Source: Misgurnus anguillicaudatus (taxonomy: Eukaryota > Chordata > Actinopteri > Cypriniformes > Cobitidae). From it: a stretch of 64,000 nucleotides of DNA. The position numbers and the translations under genes are program-made. The DNA lies in assembly GCF_027580225.2 (NCBI RefSeq), contig NC_073361.2, positions 32,939,501 to 33,003,500 of the forward strand, written 5' to 3'. The notes under the pieces were generated by a model. That model did not search any database and was not told the origin of the DNA. It worked only from the letters and a program-made list of their open reading frames with translations. Shown here piece after piece: positions 43,436 through 54,822 of this stretch (its first letter is position 1; each line of letters starts with the position of its first letter).

Positions 43436-44640
43436 ATTAAATGCAGAGGTTTAAATGCGTTGATATTTGAATGAAATGTATTCAGTTTTCTAGTGTGTGC
43501 AAGTATGAAATAAAATATAAAATAAAAATCTTTGATTACCTTAGCTTAACCTTTGAATAATGCACAATAAACACTTCAGTATTATAAGCAACAAACTTCA
43601 ATAAATGAGCAATAAAAGGCCATTAAAGTGAGAAAAGATAAATAATTTGTCACAATCTAAATATGAAAAACATCTTATATTTGACTGAAAGAATGGTTAA
43701 TTTACTTGTCCACTTTGTTTCTTTGATTATACTAGATAATCAACTGCAGGAAGAAATAATGTCCACTGTTGCTTTAACCCTCTGGGGTCCGACCATTTTG
43801 GGACACTGTCAGAGGTTCTGACATGCTCTTACATTTGGTCTTTTTTCAGTTGCTTTAAAACATAATAATGGCAAGTGTCTCATACCACTGTGTTCAGCAC
43901 AAACTGGGCTAAAATATTATATGAGCTACATGTATGTACATGTTTGTATTTTTGAGAGAAAAAGGTTTATGCGTGTTTTTTTAAAAAGCTAAAATTTTAA
44001 GTCACTGATATAAGTCCACAAAACTCATACTAAACATGTTTTAACAAGACTTTCCTAAACAGAATCTAGTAGTCTAGAGTTTTTTCTTTAAAATGATGTG
44101 AAAATCATCCTGCCTACTCATTCACTTAAACAAGTATATTGATTTAGAAATTGTAAGACACTTTTTGTTTAGAGGGGCCGTATGCGAGAAGGATTGATTG
44201 ACAGCTAGCAAACAAAGGCTCGCATAATGAGCTGCATAATGAGCTGCATAATGAGGGAGGAGGGAACTACAGTAAAGAATGTGAGGACAAATGAACATGT
44301 TTGTTTGAGGTTTATTAAGAAGTTAACAATATAATCAAAATAGAAATGAAGGTCAGTAGGACCCTATTCAAAAACTTAACTTGTATAAGAAACTGATAAA
44401 CAACAGAGCTGTAAACTTCATGTGGCTCATGTTACCATACAACGTTATGTCCAAAGAGTGTGAATATGTTTTTCCACTTCATAGTTTACTGATGAGAGGG
44501 ATGCAGACCTGTAAGAGAGTTATGAACAGCTGTTAGCATAAATTGTCCACAGAAATACCCTTCCATACATAACTGATGGGTAAATGATAGCACTTGTAAC
44601 TGTGGTCGCCTAAACTCAATATACTGTATAAAAAAAACTT

Positions 44641-44713
44641 GGCCTAGGCGGGTTTCGAACCCGGGTCTACCACGTGGCAGCCTAACGCACTACCGCTGCG
44701 CCACCATTCGGTC
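44641..44713 (-). other. tRNA-like segment (SINE head or tRNA pseudogene)
   Basis: The minus strand contains TGGCGCAGCGGTAGTGCG (A box) and CCCGGGTTCGAAACCCG (B box and T arm) at normal tRNA spacing. The 5' and 3' ends do not pair as an acceptor stem, and the anticodon region folds as a loopless hairpin (CTGCCAC/GTGGTAG), so a working tRNA is unlikely. Confidence 0.5.
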
Positions 44714-44903
44714 ATATAATTTGTGTCTTTCACACACCTAGGTAGACTGGCCAAGGTAAATTTATAATTTAAAAAAATAATTTAAAAAAAAGGCGAGTCT
44801 CCGTGTAAACAACGCGGAGCTCATAATAAAACGGTGTCGCGTGTAAAACGCAATGTATGGAATGCGTTGCATGTAAACAATATCATATTACAGCAGACCC
44901 CCC

Positions 44904-45180
44904 CAGTGCAGCATTACTCAAAGTTGCCATGAAGGATACGAAAGTGTCTACTGTACAGCATGTAACGATGAAATCCGCCATTACGTGATCACGCGTACTC
45001 GTTTGTAAATAAGCATGTAAACATGGAATCTTACAGCACACACTTAAAAGACACAGCAGTGCAGCATTACACAAAGTTGCCATGAAGGATACGAAAGTGA
45101 ATAACTGTGTCTAAAACTGTACAGCAAACAATGAAATCCGCCATTACGTGAACACGCGTAAGTTACTCGTTTGTAAACAA
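44904..45180 (+). repeat. Direct repeat, two ~125-bp copies
   Basis: CAGTGCAGCATTAC, GTTGCCATGAAGGATACGAA, GAAATCCGCCATTACGTGA and ACTCGTTTGTAAA occur in the same order in both copies, about 153 bp apart. Confidence 0.9.
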
Positions 45181-46204
45181 TGCGAACGTTTTTCAATCCG
45201 AAGCGTGCAGTCTGTTGAGGTTGCTTATGTAGGCTGAACTGCACAAGCCATAACATATTACATGATAGTAAATATAAATGAAGACAAATGACTTACAGTT
45301 TCTTCAGGAATATATCCGCCTCCATTGCGTCTTCCATTGTTCTTCTTCTTAGGTAACGTTAAAGATAAACGCTTCTCTTCCTCAATGTCCAGACATAAAT
45401 GAAGATATTCCTCACGTGTGTGTATAAAGTTTATAATCCAAACATGCGCTAAAGTCTTTAAATCTTATCAAACATTACGCTTTGCTCTGCTGGTTTGAAC
45501 AGCTCGTCTCTTCATTACCATGTCAACAGCGTGTGGGCGTGGCCACATTAGAGATAATGAGCTCAGCTAGGAAAAACTGTACTCTCTTTACTTCAATGCA
45601 GATTATATAAACAGGAAATATTTGTTTTTGATAATAATTAGCTTGTTTGAAAGTAGACATTTCAGGCTTTCTTTGGATATGTGTATTATGTTTGTGTGAC
45701 GAGTATTCGCGGAGTTTCAACTAATTTTTGTAACGTGATTTGAGAGACAGCTGGCGGAGACAGAAATGTCTGAATGAGCACCCTGTTTATTTTCTTTATT
45801 TGACAAAAACACAAAGATCTGTTGTTATTGTGAATGTACACTAATTCAAGAGGACCCTTCAGAGTTTCAAATGATGTCAAACACGTAAGTGTTTGATTAT
45901 TAATGATGGAGTATTTTAAGTTGATTCTGCTATGATAAGGAGAAAACACGTCAAAACGCGTCCCCGCGTTTTTGGACCCCTGGGGGTTAAGGAAAAAACA
46001 CAAATGAAACGTCCGTGTGCTATAATGGCAATACTTGCGCTACTTTCAAGACACTTTTTCGACGTGCTTGCTTGTTTAGCCTTATCCACTGGCCCCTTTG
46101 GATTCACACGAACAATTCACAAAGTGGCTTCTCCTTTACCGCACATGGCCTGCTCGTCCATCTTCGTCCGCTCGGGAGTCTTCACCGATGCAGAAGTGTT
46201 CTAC

Positions 46205-46644
46205 TATGCCGCCCATTGATCGAATACGAGACTCCAGTTCCGTTAACAGATGTTTATTAACACCGTAGAACTAAAGGTTCAAGTAAATAAAATAGACAAC
46301 ATTAAATATTGCAATCGTTACATAAATAACAAAAAAAAATACAGAATAATACTGACCACTTTAGCCTGCTTATCAACCAACGGCAGAGTACTTTTCCAGA
46401 AGCAATCTTCAGTCAAAAAATGTATCCTTCAGCTTATACACAGTTGTAGTAAACACCACGAATCATGGATTATAAAGAATAAAAAATGAAACTAGACAGG
46501 TATCACTGCTACATGTGCGCTTGGTCTTTGCGCTTTTCTTCTAGAGCTTACCGAAGCTAACAGCCGCCCCTTTCTGTTTTCGGCATGTCAAAATAAAAGT
46601 ATGTGCTCATTTCAAAATAAATTCAAAAGGCAGCTGCATTGACA
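46205..46644 (-). repeat. BEL 5' LTR
   Basis: Minus-strand start TGTCAATGCAGCTGCC, end CAATGGGCGGCATA. AATAAACATCTG near the 3' side is a plausible polyadenylation region. The terminal block is shared with 39980-40033. The end base pair (TA shared by both copies) is ambiguous by two bases. Confidence 0.75.
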
Positions 46645-46935
46645 ACGATGATCAGTCATAGACACTAATTTTATCCAATACATAATACACCTTTTCATAT
46701 AAGATGTAGACTGTCATGACACGGGAGTGGAGTGAGGACGCAAACGCAGAGTTAAAAAAGAAATAACATTTAATGATAAAACTGGAAATCAAAACACGAG
46801 GAGTAACAGGTAAGCAAACACGAGGAGTAACAGGTAAGCAAACACAGGAAAATCCAAAAACGTGACACAGAGAACAGACAGGGTTGAAATGACAATCTTC
46901 CGGCGACAAGTGTGACACAGACAGCAGTAATACTT

Positions 46936-47579
46936 GCTGACGATACCACAGTGGTGGGGCTCATCACCAAGGGGGACGATACTGCCTATCGGGACGAGGT
47001 GGAACGACTGACAGAATGGTGTGGGGAAAAAACATCTTAAAGACTAAGGAGGTAATTATTGACTACAGGAGGAAAAAAAATTATATCTCACAACTGTACA
47101 TTAGTGGAGTCTGTGTGGACAGAGTGTCAGACTTCCGCTTTTTGGGAGTTCACATTGAGGAGGATCTCACTTGGAGGGTGAATACCTCTGAGCTGCTAAA
47201 AAAGGCTCAGCAGAGACTGTACTTCCTGAGAGTGCTCAGAAAGAATAACATCACCCAGAGACTGCTGATGTCCTTTTATCTGAGCTCCATTGAGAGTATC
47301 CTAACATATATGTGTATGGTACAGTAGTTGTACAGTAGCTCAGAAGAAAAAACTTCAAAGTGTTATTAAATCTGCTCAGAGAATTGTTGGTTGTCCTCTT
47401 CCTTCTCTGGAAGAATTACACCGCTCCCGCTGCCTTAAAAAAGCCCAGAACATTTTTAAGGACAATTCACACCCTGGAAATTCATGCTTTGAGTTGTTGC
47501 CGTTAGGCAGACGGTACAGAGTAATTTAAACAATGACTAATAGATTTAAGAACAGTTTTTATCCTAAAGCAGTTACTGC
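46936..47579 (+). pseudogene. Rex1-like reverse transcriptase C-terminal half
   Basis: Begins at the catalytic motif as LADDTTVVGLITKGDDTAYR, then RLTEWCGEKNI, a frame change, KTKEVIIDYRRKKNY, DRVSDFRFLGVHIEEDLTW, KAQQRLYFLRVLRKNN and SIESILTY. After a further frame change it reads SAQRIVGCPLPSLEELHRSR and CFELLPLGRRYRVI, with a stop, then NRFKNSFYPKAVTA. Frame changes and stops make it a pseudogene. Related to, but not the same subfamily as, the fragments at 28300 and 38093. Confidence 0.88.
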
Positions 47580-47848
47580 CAGGGACGGACTGGGGCTAGA
47601 AAACAGCCCTGGACTTTTTCCCAAACAGGCCCATCATCTGGCCATTCGCCCCTAGCCAGGCACAACAGACACAAGGATGTGTCCTGATACTATGCCACAA
47701 TACTGTCAGACTATCAGACAAGGTTATTTAATATTTTGTCAATGTCATATTACACTTTGATGTATAATAAGGCTGTGAAATATTGAAAATGGCTAGGCCC
47801 TATTAATATTTTCTGTAAAGCTTTCACAAACAACCACCAGGTCTTCCC

Positions 47849-48520
47849 TGATTTCCACCAACTGCGGAGCAGCTGCAGATCGGCTCCGCTGCGTTACGGC
47901 TCCGCACTCCGCCGTCCGCCAATACCCACCAGTTCCGTATTTGTTGCAGAGCGGCTGCGTGCTGAAGTGACGAGGTCTCGCAAATTCACGTGATGATCGC
48001 GCGATATCTAGTTCTGTCTCTGCCAATTATGCCGTTGAATTATGACGTTTTTACAAACCAGCCCAGATCACAACACGAGATCTCGCGTAGACACAGCAGT
48101 ACATCAAATCCATCAAAGATTCAAAAAATAAGGCGGCTGTTAAAACATTTATTTATGCTTTATTTATCTTTAATGTATTTATTTGAAACTCCCCCTGGCT
48201 CTGTTCTTGTCTATTATTTGTTGTTTCTGTATTAATGGCTTTATTTGTGTGTGTTTGTAATGTTTGTATTGCAAAGATTTAATAAAAAAACATGAGTTCT
48301 CGCGAATTCATGTATGATCACGTGATATCACGTCCGCCCTGCGGAGCTGTCCGGCATCCTTCAAAAATAGAAGCTCTGCGTATTTGTGCCGGAGGGCTGC
48401 GGATGGCCGGAGCTGTGACGGATTCGGAGCGCAGTCAGTGGAAATACACACATTGACTTGAATGGAAACCGATTGACTCCGCCACGGATCCGCAGCCTGT
48501 CTGCAGTCGGTGGAAATTGG
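47849..48520. mobile_element. MITE with GATTTCCACC ends
   Basis: GATTTCCACCAACTGCGGAG at the left corresponds to inverted CTGCAGTCGGTGGAAAT at the right. Both ends have G+C-rich GCTCCGC/GCGGAGC words. TCTCGCAAATTCACGTGATG near the middle is echoed by TCTCGCGAATTCATGTATGA. Boundaries approximate. Confidence 0.6.
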
Positions 48521-49652
48521 GGGTCTTTGTCAAAAACACAATACTAAACACAAATATGAAAGACAAGGAAAAACTGCACTCTGATGGAAGACAGACAGAA
48601 AGTGCAAGCTAGGATTTTTTTGGTTAAAGTAATATTTGGTCAATTATTATGCCCCCTTTCTTGTATATTAGCACGTTAAGAGTGGTCGCAATGCATGCCT
48701 GATATTTACCCATTTAGTCTTTATTGTAGCAGAAAATGTGAGCTCACTACAACCTCTCATATACAATAAAGTCAATGAAAGAATGCAATACGATGAATGT
48801 CCACCCACAAACTGTTTTTAAACGGGGTTGGATGAATATTTTTTGCTTTGGTGTGTGTGATTTTGGTTAGATGACATTTGTAGGTTACAGTTTGACAAGA
48901 GTTTACAGTTTGACAAAAGCACAATGTTTTGTTTTATTGCGACTGCACACAAATATAAGCAATTCAATTCAATTCAATTCAATTTTATTTATATAGCGCT
49001 TTTCACAAGTGTTAATTGTTGCAAAGCAGCTTTACATGAGAAGATGTAGAGGAGAACACAGAAATTCAATAGATAATATAAGAAGTAGAGAAAGCGGTTA
49101 AACCGTACAAGCGAGCATATTAATAATGTAACGTATACTGTAAAGTGCTAAGTTAAGCCAAAGTTGGCTGACTCTCCCTGGGATTAAAAACCCTCTAGGA
49201 AAAAAAACCCAATGGGAAAAAGTCCTAGAAGGACAAAAACCCTTGGGAGGAATTAATATATATTTATATATATATAGAAACGGTAGGGATAGGAGGCGGG
49301 TAAGCGAATTAAACTGGTTTAGCCGGTGGTCGTTGGTCGGGCATCGGCTGGTCATCACGTTGAAGGACAGCCAGTGGATCAGTGATGCAATGATCTTCAC
49401 AGCAACCGGAACTGGGTCTGTTTGTCTCATGGTCCTCGTGGTTGAGGACGAGACAGGGAGAGAAAAACAGAATTCTATTAGCGTAGGGGCCGTTCGCATG
49501 CAATGCAAGTGTCAAACATTATAGTGGTTCAAGTCGGCTCGGTTCCAGACAGGCTAACTATTGCGGCATAAGTATATTACCCATATGAGGTATGTGAGTG
49601 CTTTGTTCTGGACAAACTAACTACTGCGGGAAATGTACATTTACTGGACATT

Positions 49653-52600
49653 TTATGTGAATGCTTTGTTAAAGAAGAATGTCTTAAGTTTAGATTTAAA
49701 TTGATCGACTGTGTCTGATACTCGAACAGTATTTGGTAAATCATTCCAGAGCTCAGGGGCTAAGTAGGAAAAGGATCTACCACCTTTAGACACTTTTGAT
49801 ATTCTAGGGATAATTAAGTGACCAGAATTTTGTGAGCGCAGTTTACGTGATGGATTGTATTCTGATAGTAGTTCTTTAATATACGAAGGCGCTATGCCAT
49901 TTAAGGCTTTGTAGGTGATTAGTAATATTTTAAATTGTATACGATATTTAACTGGTAGCCAGTGTAAAGATGCCAGAATTGGACTGATGTGGTCATACTT
50001 TTTAGATCGAGTAAGCACTCTTGCGGCGGCGTTTTGAACCAGCTGTAGCTTGTTTACCTGATTTGAATGGCATCCCCCGAGTAACGAGTTACAATAGTCT
50101 ATTCTAGAGGTCATAAAAGCATGGATAAGCTTTTCTGCATCTGATGCAGACAGCATATGGCGTATTTTTGAGATATTTCTAAGATGGAAGAATGCTGTGC
50201 GGCAGATGTTGGCGATATGACTATCAAAAGATAGATTGCTGTCGAACATTACGCCTAAATTCTTAACCGTGGAAGATGGCACCACCGTGCAGCCATTTAT
50301 GGGCAACTTGTAATCTGACATATTATGTTTGTAGCGATTCGGTTCAATAATAAGTATCTCTGTTTTATTGGAGTTTAGCATAAGAAAGTTTTGTGCCATC
50401 CAGTCCCTAATATCACTAATGCAGTCTGTTAGCTTAGAAAACTGGTGGGTTTCGCTAGGATGCGACGAGATGTAAAGCTGGGTATCATCCGCATAGCAGT
50501 GAAAACTTATGTTATGTTTCCTGATAATGTCTCCTAGAGGTAACATATATAACGAGAATAGGATGGGGCCTAGAACTGATCCCTGAGGTATGCCGTATTT
50601 AACGGGGGAGTGATATGACTCTTCCTCATTTACGTAAACAAAGTGATATCGATTGGTTAGATATGATCTGAACCAGGCTAATGCCTGACCACTGATGCCA
50701 ACATAGTTTTCTAGTCTATTGAGTAAGATTGTGTGATCTATTGTGTCAAAGGCTGCACTAAGGTCTAGTAATATAAGGATTGAGATTTCACCACGATCGG
50801 ATGTTAATAGGAGGTCATTTGTAACTCTAAGCAGCGCTGTCTCTGTGCTATGGTGGGGCCTGAATCCTGATTGGAACTTTTCATATGTATTATTATTTTC
50901 TACGAATGTGCGTAGCTGGCTTGCCACTACTTTTTCTAATATTTTAGAAAGAAAAGGTAGATTTGAGATTGGTCTAAAGTTATTAAGCTCTCCCTGGTCA
51001 AGGTTTTGCTTTTTAATGAGCGGTCTAATAACTGCTAGTTTGAAAGCTGTTGGAACGTATCCTAATTCTAGCGATGAGTTAAAGATATTAAGTACCGTGT
51101 CTGACACTACATGAAATACCTCTTTTAGTAATTTTGTGGGAACGGGGTCTAGTATACAGGACGATGATTTGGATGACGTTACTAGTTTAGAGAGCTCTTC
51201 TATTGTAGTAGGATTAAATGACTCAAGATGTTCGTTTGGCAATCTAGTGAAAAATGTACTATTGGGTAGAGTGATGGCTGCTTGCGTAGTTTCTATGTTT
51301 TCCCTAATAAACATAATTTTGTTAGTAAAGAAGTTCATGAAGTCATCACTATTGTGTTGGAGTTTACTATTGGTTTCTGTTTGTTCTTTGTTTCTAGTCA
51401 GTTTCGCAACTGTGCTAAATAGAAAACGAGGGTTGTTATGATTTTCTTTAATAAGCGTACTGAGATAGGTAGATCTGGCAGTTTTAATAGCCTGTCTGTA
51501 GTGTTGAACACTCTCTTTCCATGCTGAACGCCATACCTCTAACTTTGTGCTTCGGTAGTTTCTTTCCATTTTTCTAGCTACTTTTTTAAGGGCTGCAGTA
51601 TGATGGTCATACCATGGAGCCGGCGGTTTTTCTTTGATTCTCTTTTTTCGAATGGGAGCAACGGCATCCAACGTGCTAGAGCAGATGTTGTTCAGGTTTT
51701 CTATTATAATATCTAGATCTTCACGATTATCTGCTACATGTTTCATTTGGGACAGGTCTGGAAGAGTGCTAATAAAGCTATCTTTAGTGGTGGAAATTAT
51801 TGTTCTGGCTAATCTGTAGCATGTTGTAGACTGAGCGGTCCTATCTAGAAGTATTGTGCATGACACAAGGAAATGGTCTGAAACGGCATCGCTCTGGGGT
51901 GATATTTCGATGTCATTAATATTGAGTCCGAGTGACAGAATTAAGTCTAGTGTGTGATTACGAGTATGCGTGGGCCCTGACACGTTTTGTTTAATGCCGA
52001 GAGAATTTATAACATCCATAAACGCACGTCCTAATGCATCTTTTGGATTATCCACATGGATATTAAAATCACCAACGATAAGAGCTTTATCTACAGTGAC
52101 TGTAAGCTCAGATAGGAAGTCTGCTATTTCTTTAAGAAAATCTGTGTGGTGGCCTGGAGGCCTATATATGGTAGCTAAAATGAATGAAAGTCGTTTGTTG
52201 TTGCGATCAGTTATTTCCATATTTAACAGTATTATTTCAAACGAATTAAATTTTAGGTTGGATTTATGGTTTACTTTGAATATTTTATTGTATATTGTAG
52301 CTACACCACCCCCTCTCCCTGTTAGACGAGGAACATGTTTATAATAATAGTCTTGTGGGGTGGATTCGTTTAAACTGGTGTAATCGTCTGCTTTAAGCCA
52401 GGTTTCTGTTAAACAGAGTGCATCTAAGTTTTGGTCAGTAATTATTTCATTGATAATTGGTTCTTTGTTGGTAAGTGATCTAATGTTAAGAAGGCCGAAT
52501 TTTAACATTTGAGATTCATCTGTTAATGTATTATGTTCTAGTTTTATGTTAATAAGATTTGTACGAGACGAGGTAAACGGTGCTCTGTATTTATTTGTTC

Positions 52601-52679
52601 GAGGAACAGACACAGTCGAGATGTGTTGGTACTCTGTTAAAAAAGGCTCTATGTGCTGGGATATATGTGATCTTGACAT
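49653..52679 (-). CDS. L2 LINE ORF2, endonuclease-reverse transcriptase (1008 aa)
   Basis: Uninterrupted. The AP-endonuclease domain spans about 58-275: NIRSLTNK (65), LTETWL (90), GVATIY (125), IYRPPG (171), VGDFNIHVD (202-210), [13 protein letters not shown] (237-249) and SDH (267-269). All usual catalytic words are present. Reverse transcriptase spans about 490-770: [17 protein letters not shown] (567), [16 protein letters not shown] (602), [13 protein letters not shown] (637-649, first catalytic Asp), [10 protein letters not shown] (696) and YADDTQLYI (729-737, catalytic pair). The C-terminal region ends [16 protein letters not shown]. Target-primed reverse transcription would be its role. 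No stop or frameshift is seen, so the protein may be intact, but the copy lacks a full 5' end. Confidence 0.93.
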   Translation of the reverse strand: MSRSHISQHIEPFLTEYQHISTVSVPRTNKYRAPFTSSRTNLINIKLEHNTLTDESQMLKFGLLNIRSLTNKEPIINEIITDQNLDALCLTETWLKADDYTSLNESTPQDYYYKHVPRLTGRGGGVATIYNKIFKVNHKSNLKFNSFEIILLNMEITDRNNKRLSFILATIYRPPGHHTDFLKEIADFLSELTVTVDKALIVGDFNIHVDNPKDALGRAFMDVINSLGIKQNVSGPTHTRNHTLDLILSLGLNINDIEISPQSDAVSDHFLVSCTILLDRTAQSTTCYRLARTIISTTKDSFISTLPDLSQMKHVADNREDLDIIIENLNNICSSTLDAVAPIRKKRIKEKPPAPWYDHHTAALKKVARKMERNYRSTKLEVWRSAWKESVQHYRQAIKTARSTYLSTLIKENHNNPRFLFSTVAKLTRNKEQTETNSKLQHNSDDFMNFFTNKIMFIRENIETTQAAITLPNSTFFTRLPNEHLESFNPTTIEELSKLVTSSKSSSCILDPVPTKLLKEVFHVVSDTVLNIFNSSLELGYVPTAFKLAVIRPLIKKQNLDQGELNNFRPISNLPFLSKILEKVVASQLRTFVENNNTYEKFQSGFRPHHSTETALLRVTNDLLLTSDRGEISILILLDLSAAFDTIDHTILLNRLENYVGISGQALAWFRSYLTNRYHFVYVNEEESYHSPVKYGIPQGSVLGPILFSLYMLPLGDIIRKHNISFHCYADDTQLYISSHPSETHQFSKLTDCISDIRDWMAQNFLMLNSNKTEILIIEPNRYKHNMSDYKLPINGCTVVPSSTVKNLGVMFDSNLSFDSHIANICRTAFFHLRNISKIRHMLSASDAEKLIHAFMTSRIDYCNSLLGGCHSNQVNKLQLVQNAAARVLTRSKKYDHISPILASLHWLPVKYRIQFKILLITYKALNGIAPSYIKELLSEYNPSRKLRSQNSGHLIIPRISKVSKGGRSFSYLAPELWNDLPNTVRVSDTVDQFKSKLKTFFFNKAFT

Positions 52680-52745
52680 GTCAAGGCAGCTAACAGACTG
52701 ATGGGTAAGCCGATCTGTCTGTTTCCTGACCTGGGCCCTGGATAG

Positions 52746-52940
52746 TCAGACAATATCAAAAGTAAGACTATTGGTCAGATTTCTAGAGAGTATAGCACTT
52801 CCTTCCGGAGACGGATGGAGGCCATCTCTCTTTAGCAGGTCAGGTCTTCCCCAGAAATGCTTCCAATTGTCTATACACTTTGCAGTTTCAATGATGTCCC
52901 ATATGAACAAAATGACGGAGTATGTACTGTTTTTACGTTT
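52746..52940 (-). pseudogene. L2 ORF1 C-terminus (SGNH esterase-like), truncated
   Basis: The minus frame reads ILFIWDIIETAKCIDNWKHF, GRPDLLKRDGLHPSPEGSAI, LSRNLTNSL, stop. D-G-L-H-P with a following SRNL resembles the last block of the SGNH-hydrolase (esterase) domain in ORF1 of CR1/L2 elements. It ends ~65 bp upstream of ORF2. The 5' part is lost; the preceding codons come from the CT/CA microsatellite. Confidence 0.65.
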
Positions 52941-52965
52941 CCATTGTTCAATCGCGCCCGTGCGT

Positions 52966-53016
52966 CTCTCTCTCTCTCTCACAAACGCACAGACACACAC
53001 ACACACGCGCGCGCAC
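52966..53016. repeat. (CT)n then (CA)n/(CG)n microsatellite
   Basis: Simple repeat at the 5' border of the L2 copy. It may mark the original target or the truncation point. Confidence 0.95.
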
Positions 53017-53543
53017 AAACATCACGTCTCTCTCTTACAGTAGTTGCGCATTACGTTAATTTTCACGCGAGTTTTATTTACTTTTATATTGTGTATATTA
53101 TAATGTCACGTGTCCTGCTACTAGCACTTAGCTCTTGCTGATGTGAAGTTAACTCGGTCTGTCCCTCATCATGACCAGGCTGTGGATGCTCAGACTCGCG
53201 AACATAGACGCTCGCGAATTCCGGAAATCCGTGGACCAATCACGGCTAGTAGGCCGACTCTTCTTCCTTGTTTTATACGTAGCAGCATATAAGTGATCGT
53301 ATTAGTGCCTCTGCTGTTGGCTGTTCATATTGCGTTATAAGACTCTTTTGCCCTCCGTTGAACGGCCTTTCTGGACTTTTCCAGAACGCACAGATTGCCA
53401 ATCCGTCCCTGGTTACTGCACTTAATGCTGCTAAACCATAATTATGTCCAATAAGCGATTGGGATAACCATGACTAAAGGTGTGTGTGAGCCTGTTTATT
53501 TTAGTTATATTATATTTTTTAGCTGCTTTTATTTATTTTTATA

Positions 53544-53544
<1 letters not shown>

Positions 53545-53585
<41 letters not shown>
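53545..53585. repeat. (GT)n microsatellite
   Basis: About 20 GT units, anchoring the dispersed repeat at 53588. Confidence 0.95.
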
Positions 53586-53587
53586 TG

Positions 53588-53874
53588 TGCGTCCCTGGTA
53601 ATTATCACGATGTGGGGACCAAATGTCCCCACAAAGATAGGAATACCAGTATTTTTGTGACCTTGTGAGGACATTTTGAGGTCCCCATGCGGAAACAAGC
53701 TTATAAATCAAACAGGATGATGTTTCTTGCAAATGTGAACTAGTAGAAGGGTTTCTGTGATGGTTGGGGTTAGGGAATAGGGTAGGTTAGGGGAATAGAA
53801 TATACAGTTTGTACAGTATAAAATGCATTACGTCTATGTAATGTCCCCATAAAACATGTAAACCAGAATGTGTG
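53588..53874. repeat. Interspersed repeat (copy also at 7999)
   Basis: CCCTGGTAATTATCACGATG, CACAAAGATAGGAATACCAG, AAACAAGCTTATAAATCAAA and AATGCATTACGTCTATGTAA match 7999-8283 in order. Contains GTGGGGACC/GGTCCCC words, one of which is deleted in the other copy. It lies in the LINE 3' UTR. Confidence 0.85.
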
Positions 53875-53910
53875 TGTGTTAATATAAGTGTGTTTTAGAT
53901 GGCACTTTAA

Positions 53911-54822
53911 AGGTGCAAAAAAGGATGTTTGTTTTATACATTTTTGCAATATTACTTGAAACCGTCTTTACTAAATGATAAAAGACTATTTATTAGGTGC
54001 ACTGAAAATTATACTATTAATATACGTCATCTGTGCACAAGATAGGGCCTTAAAAACATCAGCCAATTGCTCATGGGGTCATCGCATCAGCGATTGGCCC
54101 TCTGGCTTGTCAATCACTGCCATTTTCGATCCTTGTGAGAGACGTGCACACTCCAGTAACTTTACACAGGCGACGCATGCGCATAGTGCATGAAACTCCG
54201 TCTTAAGTTTCGGTTTGTTTTCATTGTCGATCCTGCTTTCCTCCTCGAATTTGCACCATGGTAGAGAAGAAAGCCGAAGGAGGACGCAAAAGAAAGACTT
54301 TTTTTAAGCCGCTGGGAAAAGGAGAAAATTGTCAGAAGAACGTATTGTAACCAGAGTCGTTATTAGAGAAACATTTCAACGCTGGAGAGCAATGAAGGAA
54401 CAGAGAGGTGTCAAGACAGACGCGCAGTTCGCAAAAATTGTCCTTGACAGGTAACAGTGATTATTCTTTGTTTGTGGAATAATTATTGTTGTACTGTTAT
54501 TCAGGTATATTGACGTTGTTCTTGTACTGTAGTTGTAAGGCAGTAACCAGTCTGCCACATGCTAGTTGAAATGGGAGTAGCGTCGACTGATCTAACGTTT
54601 TAACGTCTTATGTGTTTATTATCATATCATTTCACATAATGAATCCACTGAAGCGACACAGCATATGCTGGTGGTAAACAAACACTTGTGTTGTGCACGA
54701 GTTTTGGAAGGCGTTGCCTAGAAATGAGCTGTGAAGGCGGGAGACTGTTCTTACGCATGCGCTCATTTAAAAAACTCTGTTTTTGGATTCTCAGTCGGCG
54801 AAAAACATCCTCTTTTGCGCCT
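53911..54822 (+). mobile_element. TTAA-flanked MITE carrying an exon
   Basis: AGGTGCAAAAAAGGATGTTT at the left is inverted as AAACATCCTCTTTTGCGCCT at the right (three mismatches). TTAA flanks both (53907-53910 and 54823-54826). Inside is an exon-like block with a start codon and splice donor. The size and structure suggest an internal-deletion derivative of a larger gene-bearing DNA element. Confidence 0.88.
54259..54450 (+). pseudogene. First exon of a transposon-borne gene (frameshifted)
   Basis: An ATG in CACCATGG context opens MVEKKAEGGRKRKTFFK. After a one-frame change it continues EERIVTRVVIRETFQRWRAM and KEQRGVKTDAQFAKIVLDR, then AG/GTAACAG as donor. The basic, FxRWR-containing N-terminus followed by KTDAxFAxxxLD resembles the DNA-binding-like first exon of multicopy fish genes found in TTAA elements, from memory. 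No downstream exon is present within the MITE. Confidence 0.5.

Larger units (their letters stand above)
43778..45986. mobile_element. piggyBac-like element, TTAA-flanked
   Basis: CCCTCTGGGGTCC at the left and GGACCCCTGGGGG at the right are inverted with two mismatches. TTAA flanks both (43774-43777 and 45987-45990). It lies in the BEL leader. The interior is non-coding, with a direct repeat (44904-45030 and 45057-45180), a tRNA-like segment at 44641, and GTAAACAA-rich sequence. A non-autonomous element. Confidence 0.85.
39980..46644 (-). mobile_element. BEL/Pao retrotransposon, internally deleted
   Basis: Runs right to left. The 5' LTR is at 46205-46644. An identical ~54-bp block at 39980-40033 is the only remaining part of the 3' LTR (its U5 end). 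ACGAT flanks both outer ends (39975-39979 and 46645-46649), a 5-bp TSD. The gag-protease frame is intact, but pol stops early in reverse transcriptase and joins directly to U5, so RNase H, integrase, U3 and R of the 3' side are gone. A 2.2-kb piggyBac-like element sits in the leader. Confidence 0.85.
48961..52940 (-). mobile_element. L2 LINE, nearly full length
   Basis: The 3' end (left, minus strand) is ATATAAATAAAATTGAATTG with further TTGAA repeats, the L2-type short-repeat tail. The 3' UTR is 48961-49652, ORF2 49653-52679, and the C-terminal part of ORF1 52746-52940. It is cut 5' at a (GA)n(GT)n microsatellite near 52960-53016. Fragments of the same family lie at 56304 and 63788. Confidence 0.92.
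47580..53411. mobile_element. 5.8-kb hAT region inside the LINE
   Basis: CAGGGACGGACTGG at the left is inverted as CCAATCCGTCCCTG at the right. GTTACTGC flanks both sides (47572-47579 and 53412-53419). Removing it restores the LINE reading frame exactly. The interior contains a MITE and a near-complete L2 LINE. No hAT transposase was seen. Confidence 0.95.

Noticed and set aside
44641..44713. Functional tRNA gene
   Set aside because: A and B boxes are present but the acceptor stem does not pair and the anticodon arm has no proper loop.
50743..52344. Several 60-124-codon plus-strand frames
   Set aside because: They are antisense to the intact L2 ORF2 and carry no domain.
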